The notes under the pieces: generated by a model
What the model was told of the DNA's origin: nothing
Seen by the model: only the letters and a program-made list of their open reading frames with translations
The model's database searches: none
Shown: one piece after another, positions 21,053 through 32,100 of the stretch
Numbering within the stretch: position 1 is the stretch's first letter
How the letters are laid out: each line of letters begins with the position of its first letter
DNA from: Isoetes taiwanensis
Taxonomy: Eukaryota > Streptophyta > Lycopodiopsida > Isoetales > Isoetaceae
NCBI GenBank assembly: GCA_021234155.1
Contig: JAJEKV010000207.1
Coordinates: forward strand, 1,176,001-1,240,000
Direction of reading: 5' to 3'
Length of the DNA: 64,000 nucleotides
Position numbers and translations under genes: made by a program

Positions 21053-23259
21053 CTACGGGCCACTCATTCCTAAACCGCCGCGACATCTTGGCGGGTGTAC
21101 CGAGCCCCCGCTAATTGGCACATTGCGTCGGCCTCGTCGCCACACGTGTCGCACGAGCCGCCGCATGGTGAAGCCAATATACATGCCGCAGGTGTTCTTA
21201 TCGACCAGAGCGGGCACAAAGGTCGCCGCATCGCACGCCCCCCTCCCCCCCCCGGGATGTACCCGTTGGTGCCCCCAATTGCTCAAAGAGCTGCCGTTAT
21301 ACTGCACAAAGACACCGCCGGGTGAGATCACGACAATGGAGCACATACGCGCATGAGGCAAGCACAAGAAACACTAACGAGCGAAGCGCGGGGAGGTTGA
21401 GACGAACTCCTGAGACTCTTGGGCGTGTGGGCAGGTTGTCGAAGTACCGCCACCCCACATGATCGTCGTCTCCAAGGCCCAGGCGGCGGCGCAGGTCCGC
21501 GTCTCGTATGAGGGTAAGAAGCATCCAATGGCCAATTGACGGCAAGGATGTAATGATTTTAACAATGCTATGTGCACCAATTGAAACTAAAGCAAAGAAC
21601 CGCTGCGTACTTACTTTGTGACGATGGGCCATAGGACCAGACGGAGTGTACCACAATCAGGATGCTCAGCAGAAAGAAAGTGGGAGACGCACTCCTCAGG
21701 AGACACGTTGTATATCTCCGACTGGATGTAGTCGTGGTAGACACGAGGGTCCACCATTAACAACTTCGGGCGACGCCCGCCGGGTAGCATGTGTCGCAAG
21801 GCACTACATACATGGAACTCCAGTGGTTAGATGTCGATAGCAATACATACAAACTAAAACGGACACGTACCTCATCAGCACTCGAATGTGTCCCTCCTCC
21901 CACTGTCCATCGGGTGTGCAAGCCTCGATGAGGTCAACAGTGAGTTTGTACGCGCGCATGCTGGCCCGGCGCCCTCTGCAAAGACACCAGTGGCCCACGC
22001 CGCCCGACGCCTCGCCTTTCGCGACCAAGGGGCGAGATGCTCGGTGATCTGCTGGCCATAGAAGTGGGTGAACACCCTAACCTCCTCCCAGAAAAGGGAC
22101 TAAAGCTGCAACCTCGAATGGGTACACACACCAGGTAGCTCCAGATGGTGTGCTGTCGAACTCTCCAAGGTGGTACATGAAGAAACCGCTGCTCGGTCTC
22201 TCATCCATGCCTCAGTTCCTCGACATTGCGGTCGGGGCGGAAATGGCGAGGAGGTCAAAGTGTGTGCCATACGCGTGTACTGTCATTGCGGTCCTCACTA
22301 TGTCGCCGAAGACCGGGCGGCCCTAGGCTGGTCGCAAGATCGCCACCACGCCAGCGCCCTATGGAAGGAGGGGTGGCCATATCTGGAATCAGCCGGCAAC
22401 GGACGTGTCCCATGAGAGGAGCCTGCGTCTGACCTAGCCCCTACCTCTGACTGGAACTCGTCCATGTCGGCATGCAATTCCCTCTCCTCCCGGGCGAATG
22501 AGGGATCGGGTAGGGAGTGTGGACGCCGCCGGCCTCTACGGCGGCGGTGGCGAAGATGGACCCTCTTCAGAAACACGGGCTGAGACTCCGTGATCCCGAG
22601 GAGCTCGGCTAGCGGCTCCCCGCCTACGTGGGTAAATGACCACCCATCCTCTGTGCAATGGCCCAGTCATTGAGAAGGGCATGTGCGATCCAGTCCTCCT
22701 CCCGGACGCCACCTGTGGCATCAGCTCTGGCTCTAATGCAACCTTCATAAAAGGGCTGCATCCTCTCGCGCTCCCGCCTGTGCTGTGTGCTGGTCTCGTG
22801 GAACATGGCGTCCGGGCCCTCAGGAAAGGCATCCAAGGCGGCCTCTGGGGTTAGGACACGCTGTAGGCGCATTGTTGTTGCGCCTTGCCTCCTCGCTTCT
22901 CTGTGTCTGGCAGCAGCCTCCAACATACGCGCGGCTTTGGCAGGATCTTCTCTACGTTTAGCTGCCCTCTCCCGCTCGGACACCACTCTATCTGCAATTC
23001 GTGGTGTCGCGGATCGTGGCCCGAAATGTCTGTCAGTGGGCCACCATAGATCTGGGTGGTGGCTCTGGTGGTGGCCCCATGCTCCGTCACGCGTCAGACT
23101 CGGAAATCTCGGGTCACGACGTATCCTGTCGACATAGTGAGTGCACCCAGGTGCTGTGCAAATCCACCGCTGCGCAACTGTTGGGGCCCGGCCGCTCTCA
23201 ACCGACGTGACCCTGCGGACGAGGCACCAAATGCCATGGTACTCCCTGCCACAAAACAA
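21053..23259 (-). pseudogene. Ulp1-type (C48) cysteine protease gene of the MULE, exons/frames broken
   Basis: Convergent with the transposase. In minus-strand order: a basic, Arg/Ala/Glu-rich N-terminal part with a Cys/His cluster (WICTAPGCTHYV, near 23,170; 23,259-22,624); a middle part (AYKLTVDLIEACTPDGQW, near 21,960); then the protease. The protease shows LRLVLWPIV (21,640), IGHWMLL with the catalytic His (21,540), WRYFDNLP with the catalytic Asp (21,440) and KNTCGMYIGF with the nucleophile Cys (21,200). HW...Y/FDSL...CG is the Ulp1/SENP signature for SUMO-type processing. MULEs carrying Ulp1 genes (Kaonashi type) are known in plants. Several frame changes; some may be introns. Confidence 0.6.
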
Positions 23260-23716
23260 ATACGGTTAACAAGCACACAAAACAAACCTAGCTGGTTAAG
23301 ACAATGTCAGTTAGGGTACCATTCTACAATGCTATCGATGCGTCCGGGAAGACCGGCGCCGCTCTGTAGGCCAAACGGCAGGGGACGCTCCTCCATGGCA
23401 ACTGGTGGAACTGCATCTGAATAAGACATGGGTGCCGACGGTCTCGAATAGATATCTGAGGTACAGGTGAACATGAACACAAGCCTGAGTACAAACCTAT
23501 AGATGCATTGGGGTCTTGACAAAACACAAATAGAACAAATAGCATTTATATCCAAATCCAAATTAATATGCTTTATTACTTCCATACTAGTTGTCATGTC
23601 AACCTCTCTTTCATACCTCCCTTTCTTTGTCACCTTTTTTCTTTCAACTTTAATTGACTCCGGTGGACGTTAAAATTTTTATCTTTTGTTATTCTCCCTT
23701 AATGTATGGTTTGCAA

Positions 23717-23791
23717 CTAACCCTAACCCTAACCCTAACCCTAACCCTAACCCTAACCCTAATCCTAACCCTAACCCTAACCCTAACCCTA
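23717..23791 (-). repeat. Interstitial telomere-like tract (TTAGGG)n
   Basis: About twelve hexamers CCCTAA on the plus strand (TTAGGG on the minus strand), with one variant unit (AATCCT) in the middle. The usual land-plant telomere unit is the heptamer TTTAGGG, so the hexamer is notable. Confidence 0.95.
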
Positions 23792-23837
23792 CATCCACTT
23801 TATAAGTGGATCCCTCAGTAGCGATTGTCTCGCCTCC

Positions 23838-24219
23838 TCCTCCTCCTCCTCCAATCTTCTTGCCCATCTTGTTATAATGGTCCGGCAGTTAAAGACCACC
23901 TTCGCGCGATATGTCCCTTCTAGGCTAGCAGTAATCCTCCTCCTCCTCTTCCTCCAAGGGACATCTCCAGCAACCCCCCTCCTCCTCCTCCTCCAAGGGA
24001 CAGCAATCCCCCTGCTTCTCCCGCTCCTTTCACCATCGTCGCAAGGATGAGTGAAAGGGAGCTTCTGATTGCTTTAACGTCTGGCGTTCCCTGCGGGGAA
24101 CGACTGGTAGAATGGCTCACCGAGCCAAATAAAGATGAAACGACGTTGGATGTGCAGATAATGATGCAAGTGGTTGCATCAAATTGTCACGTCCTCAGGA
24201 TGGACAAAAACAATGTATA
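23838..24219 (+). CDS. Proline-rich exon with CTC microsatellite, unknown gene fragment
   Basis: A CTC/CCT microsatellite (23,838-23,990) runs into an open frame beginning after a TAG at about 23,920: SNPPPPLPPRDISSNPPPPP, then RDSNPPASPAPFTIVARMSE, then RELLIALTSGVPCGERLVEW and TTLDVQIMMQVVASNCHVL. It closes at a TAA just after AAAAACAAT|GTATAA, which could be a splice donor. The post-proline part looks like a folded, helical domain. I do not recognise the family. It might be a truncated host exon brought in by an element. Confidence 0.4.
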
Positions 24220-24560
24220 ATTTTTTTTTATGAATGGGAAACAAGTAGTAGAATCAATAAAGTAGTAGTAGAATCAGTAAATCAAGTAGTAGAATCAATA
24301 TCCCTCAAGTAGTACATTCATAGTGGGTAAAATGCCAATGATATTAGACCCATCAAGTGTTAGATCCTCGTGATGCCCTATTACTTGTCATTACAGGTTG
24401 TGACCTCTGAGATAACTAGCATAAATCTATAAATTAACTAGCATATAACCAAAAATGGATTCTCTAAGTACATTTACTAGGGTGAAATAACAATCCCAAT
24501 AGAAGACATAGAAGAGAATTGAGTTGAGAGAAGGACAAGAGAAGAAGGCTCTATCATCAA
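24220..24560. other. Intergenic, short AAGTAGTAGAATCA repeats
   Basis: Between 24,240 and 24,310 the phrase AAGTAGTAGAATCA(A/G)TA recurs three to four times. No gene seen. Confidence 0.6.
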
Positions 24561-24566
24561 TGGGTA

Positions 24567-24878
24567 AAAGCATGCTACGGTGTACCACTTTTGGAACCCT
24601 CAAAAGTACCTACACTTGGTACTTTTAAAACTGGTACTTTCTGTTTTCTCTTTCCATTAAAATCAATCGAAAATTTTTGAATTGAAGGTCAATAACATGT
24701 CAATATATAGTATTAGAGGATAACAATACTATTAGAGACTAATATAAATGAATTAACTCTCAAACTTATTATTTATTGCAGCATTTATGCAAGTTCCCAG
24801 TACCCAGTGCTGGGTACTTTTCTGGGTAGTTTCGCACTCCCTAAAAAGTACTTTAGATGGTACACCCTAGCATGCTTT
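24567..24878. mobile_element. MITE-like element (~312 bp) with 21-bp terminal inverted repeats
   Basis: The left end AAAGCATGCTACGGTGTACCA (24,567-24,587) and the right end (24,858-24,878) are inverted repeats with one mismatch. The inside has further GGTACTTTT/AAAAGTACC inverted words. There is no coding potential. The palindromic GCATGC at both ends may hide the target duplication, so exact edges are uncertain. Confidence 0.7.
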
Positions 24879-25048
24879 CACCCCAATATATATGCATCAG
24901 CTATAGAATTAACGCCAAAATATGGACTAGAACAAAAAAAAAATAGTGCCTACCAAGTTTCTGGAGCGAACTTGAACGATGAACGAGCGAAAGTCACTTG
25001 AGCGAGCATACTTGAACGAACTTGAGCCAAAAATATTGGCTCGACTCC

Positions 25049-25575
25049 GGGTTCGCCCAAGCGAACCAGGATTTTAATGCGAAAGGTCACCCTAAACCCG
25101 TGACCCTCTCGTATTTCAAAAACAGGGTGGCAGGCTTGATTGTTGAAATAACCAAAGGGTTATTCCAAAGGGAAAAATCCAAAGGGATCTTGGCTGGGTT
25201 ATTCCAAGAGATCAGTGCACGGCCGCCTCGTCCCCATGCGCCCGCCACCGCACCGGTGGACCCGACCCATGCTCTGGCGATTTGACTGAATGGGTTCGCC
25301 CTAAAAGCGAACTCGGGCGTAACCGCCGTCCCCTTAGCCATATGCCACCCGCCCGCCCCGTACGCGCTGATTTGACCTGAATGGGTTCGCCTAAGCGAAC
25401 CCGGCGGGGCCGCCTCGTCCCGCGCGCCTGCCACCTGCCCCGGCGGCGCCGATTACCTTAACCAGGTTTTGGGTTCGAGAGGCCGAACCGGCATAATGCC
25501 ACGTCCGCCATTCTCCCGGGTTAAGCTTGGGCGAATCACAGGGTTCGCTTGGCGAATCTTCCAGGCGAACCCCTT
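25049..25575. repeat. GC-rich cluster of GGTTCGC / GCGAACC motifs (right flank)
   Basis: Paired palindromes include GGGTTCGCCCAAGCGAACC (25,050), GGGTTCGCCTAAGCGAACCC (25,383) and GGGTTCGCTTGGCGAA (about 25,543). The cluster mirrors that at 16,657-17,230 and shares its high GC content. It may be a subterminal region of the MULE-type element or a separate dispersed repeat. Confidence 0.65.
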
Positions 25576-25868
25576 GGCAGTTTGACCCAATTTCGGGAGC
25601 CAATAAAGTGGGCGGGTATATTGGGTTTTGGCATGTTGATTGAGAAGAGCGGTAAGCGCCTTCTGGCGAAACACGAGCGTGAGAATCAAAATAGAAGATA
25701 AAAATCAGAAACATCAGAATCAAACTGCTGACAATCTCTCCTTACAGGATTGATTTGGGCAAACTGACATGGGAACAAAGAGGAGATAAGTCATTTGTTT
25801 CCCCACTGTTTCTGATTCTATTGTTTTCTGATTCTGGATAACACATGCTTTTAGAAAGAGAAAAAGTT

Positions 25869-26430
25869 TTAAGCTGTTGTAGCTCGACATGGACCATTAA
25901 GGTCCCCTTTTTTTATAAAAGTTTGATATTCAGTATGTTCATGGACATGGACAGTTTCATCAATGTTCTCAAGGCTGCAGCCAATGCTTGTAATTTCTGG
26001 TAATTGGCTATTCGGTTCAATGTCCAGCACCACATTTAAGTTTTTGATCATCTTCCAATGGTCCATCCTGCTCAATCCAAAGATAGAGCAATCAGCCGCT
26101 GAATAAACCAAAATAAGTTGACAATAATAAAACCTACGAAAAGAATCTGTGCATCAGCAAAAGAATCATCGACAGATTCTATAAAGTCTTCATCACTAGC
26201 ATGTATTTCCTACATTTACAATACACATAAAAGTCTTTAGATTCAGCAAGAACTCAAATAAAAAATGAAAAGTAAACAAAAGACTAACATGTTGTTCTGC
26301 CAATCTCCTTGCCTTTAACCGTGCCATAGCTTCAATTCTAACTTTGCCTTGCCTCAACAGACAGGCGATTCCTTGGCCCAAATTGTGGAAACCCCTTATT
26401 CCTCTTGGTCTCCCGTACTCTTTTCCTTTC
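25869..26430 (-). pseudogene. Unrecognised spliced exon fragments
   Basis: The minus strand shows a basic stretch (KRVRETKRNKGFPQFGPRNR near 26,430-26,370). Next comes RIEAMARLKARRLAEQH, ending at a GTTAGT donor near 26,290. An acidic exon EIHASDEDFIESVDDSF (about 26,213-26,163) follows a TGTAG acceptor. A further ORF (LDIEPNSQLPEITSIG, 26,111-25,869) lies downstream. The codon-like character and splice signals suggest a real gene once, but I do not recognise it and frames do not join cleanly. Confidence 0.35.
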
Positions 26431-26506
26431 TTCCTTTTTTTTTTCCTTTTCTTGCTTGATTAGCAGGCTTGCCTAACCGAAGGTGGAACTTTTGCTGAAA
26501 TTCTAA

Positions 26507-26524
26507 GCTATCCACGTGGATAGC
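26507..26524. promoter_or_regulatory. 18-bp perfect palindrome with G-box core
   Basis: GCTATCCACGTGGATAGC, followed immediately by CACGTCAG. It is similar in design to the palindrome at 16,331-16,350, on the opposite side of the MULE region. Confidence 0.45.
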
Positions 26525-26855
26525 CACGTCAGCAAAATTCAACAGCAGCCATTAGATCTCCTAATTTTTAAATCAAGGGCTGCGAAAATTCCAAAAACTC
26601 ATGAAATTTCTCCTCTGCCATACCCGTTATCTGATCCTCACGTGTACACCTTAACAACCTGGCCCTCAAGTTTTAAGGCTGAGATCAGATCTCAGCCGTT
26701 GATTGCAAGAGTGTTACCCACCAGTAACACATTAAAAAGTGCATAAACACCTAGTTTGTTATGCCGAATGGCTATAAACACCTAGCTTGTTATGAAAACC
26801 ACCATAAAACTGCTACAAAACCAACATAAAACTCTCGGGCCTAGGTTGTTAAGGC

Positions 26856-26945
26856 GGATAACACCCTGGAACGAGGGTGTTATGCCCTACTATAACAAAC
26901 TCTTGTTATAGTAGGGCATAACACCCGAGTTCTAGGGTGTTATCC
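26856..26945. repeat. Long hairpin: 43-bp arms, 4-bp loop
   Basis: Left arm 26,856-26,898 (starts GGATAACACCCTGGAAC, ends CCTACTATAACAA) and right arm 26,903-26,945 are reverse complements at 40 of 43 positions, separated by ACTC. Within each arm GGGTGTTAT and ATAACACCC also form a smaller inverted pair. It could be a foldback MITE or a small-RNA precursor. Confidence 0.9.
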
Positions 26946-26949
26946 CTCT

Positions 26950-27700
26950 CATAACTTTGTCTTCTGCAAGGTCTTTGCAAGGTCTCTTGTCCACGGCTGT
27001 GGACTTTTGTCGACGGCTGTGGACTTTTGGGATTTGAGGGTTAGACAGCGTGGATATGAGCCAGGTGGAAGGTGGAGATGCGATCTCCGCTTTGGTTGGG
27101 TTGCGAGGGGCAAAGGTCTGGGGCCGTTTCCTTGTATCAGAAGTAGGCAGAAGGTGGAGATGTAGTCTCTGGTTTGTAATGCGAGGGGTAGAGGTCCGGC
27201 GCCAAAGGCGAGGAAGCCTTAAATCTGTTTCATCGCTTTACGTTTCATCGATTGCTTGCGCCTTGGACATCCTTGATGCGATTTTGCCTTGATCAGGGGT
27301 TTTTGCATTCTACGCTATTACGAGGCCATTTTTTTTTACAAGATTGCTCATAAGTGTTGAAAGCTCAGAGATTTTGGATCTTCTTAAACCGCCAAATGGA
27401 CATGCCCTTTCCCAAATTAGATGCGGTTCTAGTTACTCTATTTCGGTTCTGCGGCTTGAGGCCCTCGGTCTTTGCTAATTTGGTGCGTAAATATGCTTAT
27501 TTACTCGGGTTGTATCATATTTTGTTTTAACTCGCAATTTGAGCTTCAAGTAAGAAACGTTAATTTTAGCTTGGACCAACTCGCTTCCATTGTATCGATT
27601 TATAGGAGGTCGCTTTTTTAGGAACCTGTTCAAGGCCGAGAGATCTTTTCTCGTAGGTGCTCCTCTAACTCTTTTTAAGCTCGCACAATTTACTTTTCTG
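26950..27700. other. Intergenic, no gene seen
   Basis: A short repeated phrase GTC(C/G)ACGGCTGTGGACTTTTG occurs twice near 26,990-27,030. No supported coding sequence. Confidence 0.4.
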
Positions 27701-27726
27701 TTGTCTCAGCTTTCGAGAGGAAACTT

Positions 27727-28260
27727 TCAGTGATACTTCAAGCTTAGAGATCTTTTGTTCGGTGCTACAAGGGGGCGGAGTTGCATTCTCGACCGGCTTT
27801 TTGTTGTTTTAGAGAGTTGGGTTTCTAAGTCTGTCACTTTGCTATCTGTTGTATTAGCTTTTCCAACGGTGGCTTCAAGTGAGTTTTCTAGCTTCACAAC
27901 CTTATTTTTCAAAGTAAACACACGTTCTTTCTCTTGGGCTAGTTTTGCCTCAAACTCTGTTATCATAGCGGCCCTAAGCTTTGTGCCTTTGCTTCTGACG
28001 CATGAAGTCCTGTTTCTAGCTCTGACACCCTGCTTTCAGCTTTAGATAATTTATCCCCTAGCTCATTTACTAAACCCTCTGCTGTTTCAATTTTAGTGCC
28101 TAAAGCCGTAATCTTTGCTTGCAGCTCACATATGGCATAACTAGATTCACTAAGTTTGGTTTCTCATTCACTCAGCACATGCTCTGCTGTACTTGTTTCT
28201 GCAATCTGTTCTTCTAGCTCAGAAGCTTTGGTACTAAAGGACATCATTGCTCCATTCTTA
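27727..28260 (-). pseudogene. Coiled-coil protein fragment
   Basis: The minus strand from about 28,250 reads ETKLSESSYAICELQAKITA, then VNELGDKLSKAESRVSELET, then (after a frame change near 27,970) FEAKLAQEKERVFTLKNKVV and KVTDLETQLSKTTK. Heptad spacing of Leu/Val/Ile with abundant Glu and Lys marks a long coiled coil, as in tropomyosin- or myosin-tail-like proteins. A TGA interrupts the frame upstream of ETKLSE near 28,165, and a further shift occurs at about 27,970. No start or other domain is visible. The specific family cannot be told from a coiled coil alone. Confidence 0.55.
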
Positions 28261-28349
28261 CCTATTCCGCTGCAGCACCATTCTTGCATACAACACCTCA
28301 GCAATCTGGTAGCTTTTGAAGCACATTCTGGTAGCTTCTGAAGTACCTA

Positions 28350-29110
28350 AGATATCTTTTTGGGGCTTTGGAAGTGGAGGTAAGAAAAGAGGATATAGAA
28401 GATATTCTGCACAAAGCTTCCTAAGAGCCTTACTATCATGAACATGTCTTTCATTTTTATCACACTTGCTCCAACCATCTTTGGACTGGACCAGACTGAT
28501 GTTACAAAGGATCGTAATCTCCTTTTTTCAGACAAACAAACCAATATGTGGAGGGATATCTCAGGAATAACGTTAGTGGAGCACCCATGAAATATGTAGC
28601 CAGCTAAGAATGCCATTATACATCAGATCAATCGCAAAAATATTGCTTGTGTCTAAAATTTGATCTATTTTCACAGGCCTCGACATGATATAAAATTTGT
28701 GTATGACTGATGGGCTATACAAGGTGCAATCTAATTGGAAACAAGAGAGCAATTTCATATTTTAAGGTTTGAATTATGCTTGCAAGGAGCTTTTTTGCCA
28801 CGAGCATGACATCTAGGTATGGTTAACATCCATTTCAGTTTGTTATTACATTTAATCCAACACCCTGATTGAATGTCACATCTCTGACTTCCTGGAATGT
28901 AATCTGCTTTTGCATATGCAGATATATAGATATAAACATGAGAGGTATAGATACATTATTGGGAGGCATATGACATTAAAAGAAATCTAGGTAAGGCCAC
29001 ATTCAATTGCGTAGCTTAGTGGATATATTCTATCTAAGTCTCTATTAAATCATTGGCAGTAAATGAGGCTCGTTGGTGGTTTCTTGCCCTTTGCATAGGA
29101 AGAGAAATAA
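28350..29110. other. Intergenic, no gene seen
   Basis: AT-rich; short ORFs only. It ends at the first tRNA-like repeat unit. Confidence 0.4.
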
Positions 29111-29118
29111 AATGGGAC

Positions 29119-32100
29119 GAAGAAGTGACGCAGGCGGGATTAAATCCTGCCTACAAAGTGTGCATGTAAGGCAAAAGTTTTGCCCAACGGATGTGTGGTG
29201 AGTTGGTATAGGCCTAGTAATGCTAAAATAAATGTGCATTTGGTCATGGGTTCAAACCTTGCCAATGTATGTTTATCTTTGGGAGTTGGTTACTGGGGTT
29301 ATACGATGATGATCCCCGACGTGGTAGAACTTAAAAGCCTATACGTGTCCTCCACTTTGGCTGCCGCAAGGCGGTGGGATAAACTAGCTAGTCTGTACAA
29401 GATTAGTCTAGTATGGACCTTAATTCAAGTAATAAAAAAACAATGGGACTATGGTAGGTGGCACTAGGATGGTGAGGCTAAAAAGCCATGCCCCTAGAGT
29501 TGCCCCTAGGACCTAGACTTCCTAAGGCGGGATTAAATCCTGCCTACAAAGTGTGCATGTAAGGCAAAAGTTTTGCCCAACGGATGTGTGGTGAGTTGGT
29601 ATAGGCCTACTAATGCCAAAATAAATGTGCATTTGGTCATGGGTTCAACCCTTGCCAATGTATGTTTATCTTTGGGAGTTGGTTACTGGGGTTATACGAT
29701 GATGATCCCCGATGTTGTAGAACTTAAAAGCCTATACGTGTCCTCCACTTTGGCTGCCGCAAGGTGGTGGGATAAACTAGCTAGTCTCTACAAGATTAGT
29801 CTAGTATGGACCTTAAACAAAGTAATAAAAAAACAATGGGACTATGGTAGGTGGCACTAGGATGGTGAGGCTAAAAAGCCATGCCCCTAGAGTTGCCCCT
29901 AGGACCTAGACTTCCTAAGGCGGGGATTAAATCCCGCCTACAAAGTGTGCATGTAAGGCAAAAGTTTTGTCCAAGCGGATGTGTGGTGAGTTGGTATAGG
30001 CCTAGTAATGCCAAAATAAATGTGCATTTGGTCATGGGTTCAAACCTTGCCAATGTATGTTTATCTTTGGGAGCTGGTTACCGGGTTATAATGATGATGA
30101 TCCCCGGCGTGGTAGAACTTAAAAGCCTATACGTGTCCTCCACTTTTTCGCCGCAAAGGCGGTGGGATAAACTAGCTAGTCCAGTACAAGATTAGTCTAG
30201 TATGGACTTAAACAAAGTAATAAAAAACAATGGGACTATGGTAGGTGGCTAGGATGGTGAGGCTAAAAGCCATGCCCCTAGAGTTGCCCCTAGGACCTAG
30301 ACTTCCTAAAGAGGGGATTAAATCCCGCCTACAAAGTGTGCATGTAAGGCAAAAAGTTTTGCCCAACGGATGTGTGGTGAGTTGGTATAGGCCTAGTAAT
30401 GCCAAAATAAATTAGCATTTGGTCATGGGTTCAAAACCTTGCCAATGTATGTTTATCTTTGGGAGCTGGTTCTTTGGGGTTATAATGATGATGATCCCCG
30501 TGGTAGAACTTAAAAGCCCTATGCGTGTCCTCCACTTTGGTGCCGCCGAAGGCGGTGGGATAAACTAGCTAGTCCTCAGCACAAGATTAGTCTAGTATGG
30601 ACCTTAAACAAAGTAATAAAAAAACAATGGGACTATGGTAGGTGGCGCTAGGATGGTGAGGCTAAAAAGCCATGCCCCTAGAGTTGCCCCTAGGACCTAG
30701 TCTTCCTAAGGCGGGATTAAATCCTGCCTACAAAGTGTGCATGTAAGGCAAAAGTTTTGCCCAACGGATGTGTGGTGAGTTGGTATAGGCCTAGTAATGC
30801 CAAAATAAATGTGCATTTGGTCATGGGTTCAAACCTTGCCAATGTATGTTTATCTTTGGGAGTTGGTTACTGGGGTTATACGATGATGATCCTCGACGTG
30901 GTAGAACTTAAAAGCCTATACGTGTCCTCCACTTTGGCTGCCGCAAGGCGGTGGGATAAACTAGCTAGTCTGTACAAGATTAGTCTAGTATGGACCTTAA
31001 TTCAAGTAATAAAAAAACAATGGGACTATGGTAGGTGGCACTAGGATGGTGAGGCTAAAAAGCCATGCCCCTAGAGTTGCCCCTAAGACCTAGACTTCCT
31101 AAGGCGGGATTAAATCCTGCCTACAAAGTGTGCATGTAAGGCAAAAGTTTTGCCCAACGCATGTGTGGTGAGCTGGTATAGGCCTAGTAATGCCAAAATA
31201 AATGTGCATTTGGTCATGGGTTCAACCCTTGCCAATGTATGTTTATCTTTGGGAGTTGGTTACTGGGGTTATACGATGATGATCCCCGATGTGGTAGAAC
31301 TTAAAAGCCTATACGTCTCCTCCACTTTGGCTGCCGCAAGGCGGTGGGATAAACTAGCTAGTCTGTACAAGATTAGTCTAGTATGGACCTTAAACAAAGT
31401 AATAAAAAAACAATGGGACTATGTAGGTGGCACTAGCTAGTCTGTACAAGATTAGTCTAGTATGGACCTTAAACAAAGTAATAAAAAAACAATGGGACTA
31501 TGGTAGGTGGCACTAGGATGGTGAGGCTAAAAAGCCATGCCCCTAGAGTTGCCACTAGGATCTAGACTTCCTAAGGCGGGATTAAATCCTGCCTACAAAG
31601 TGTGCATGTAAGGCAAAAGTTTTGCCCAACGGATGTGTGGTGAGTTGGTATAGGCCTACTAATGCCAAAATAAATGTGCATTTGGTCATGGGTTCAAACC
31701 TTGCCAATGTATGTTTATCTTTGGGAGTTGGTTCTTTGAGGGTTATAATGATGATGATCCCCGACGTGGTAGAACTTAAAAGCCTATCGTGTCCTCCACT
31801 TTTTGGCTGCCAAAGGCGGTGGGATAAACTAGCTAGTCTGTACAAGATTAGTCTAGTATGGACCTTAAACAAAGTAATAAAAAAACAATGGGACTATGGT
31901 AGGTGGCACTAGCTAGTCTGTACAAGATTAGTCTAGTATGGACCTTAAACAAAGTAATAAAAAAACAATGGGACTATGGTAGGTGGCACTAGGATGGTGA
32001 GGCTAAAAAGCCATGCCCCTAGAGTTGCCCCTAGGACCTAGACTTCCTAAGGCGGGATTAAATCCTGCCTACAAAGTGTGCATGTAAGGCAAAAGTTTTG

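Noticed and set aside
23679-23867. ORF with a GLGLGLGL repeat
   Set aside because: It is the translation of the telomeric hexamer tract.
29180-29260. A functional tRNA gene in each array unit
   Set aside because: A and B boxes are tRNA-like, but I could not form a proper acceptor stem, anticodon arm and D arm, so I call the unit SINE-like only.
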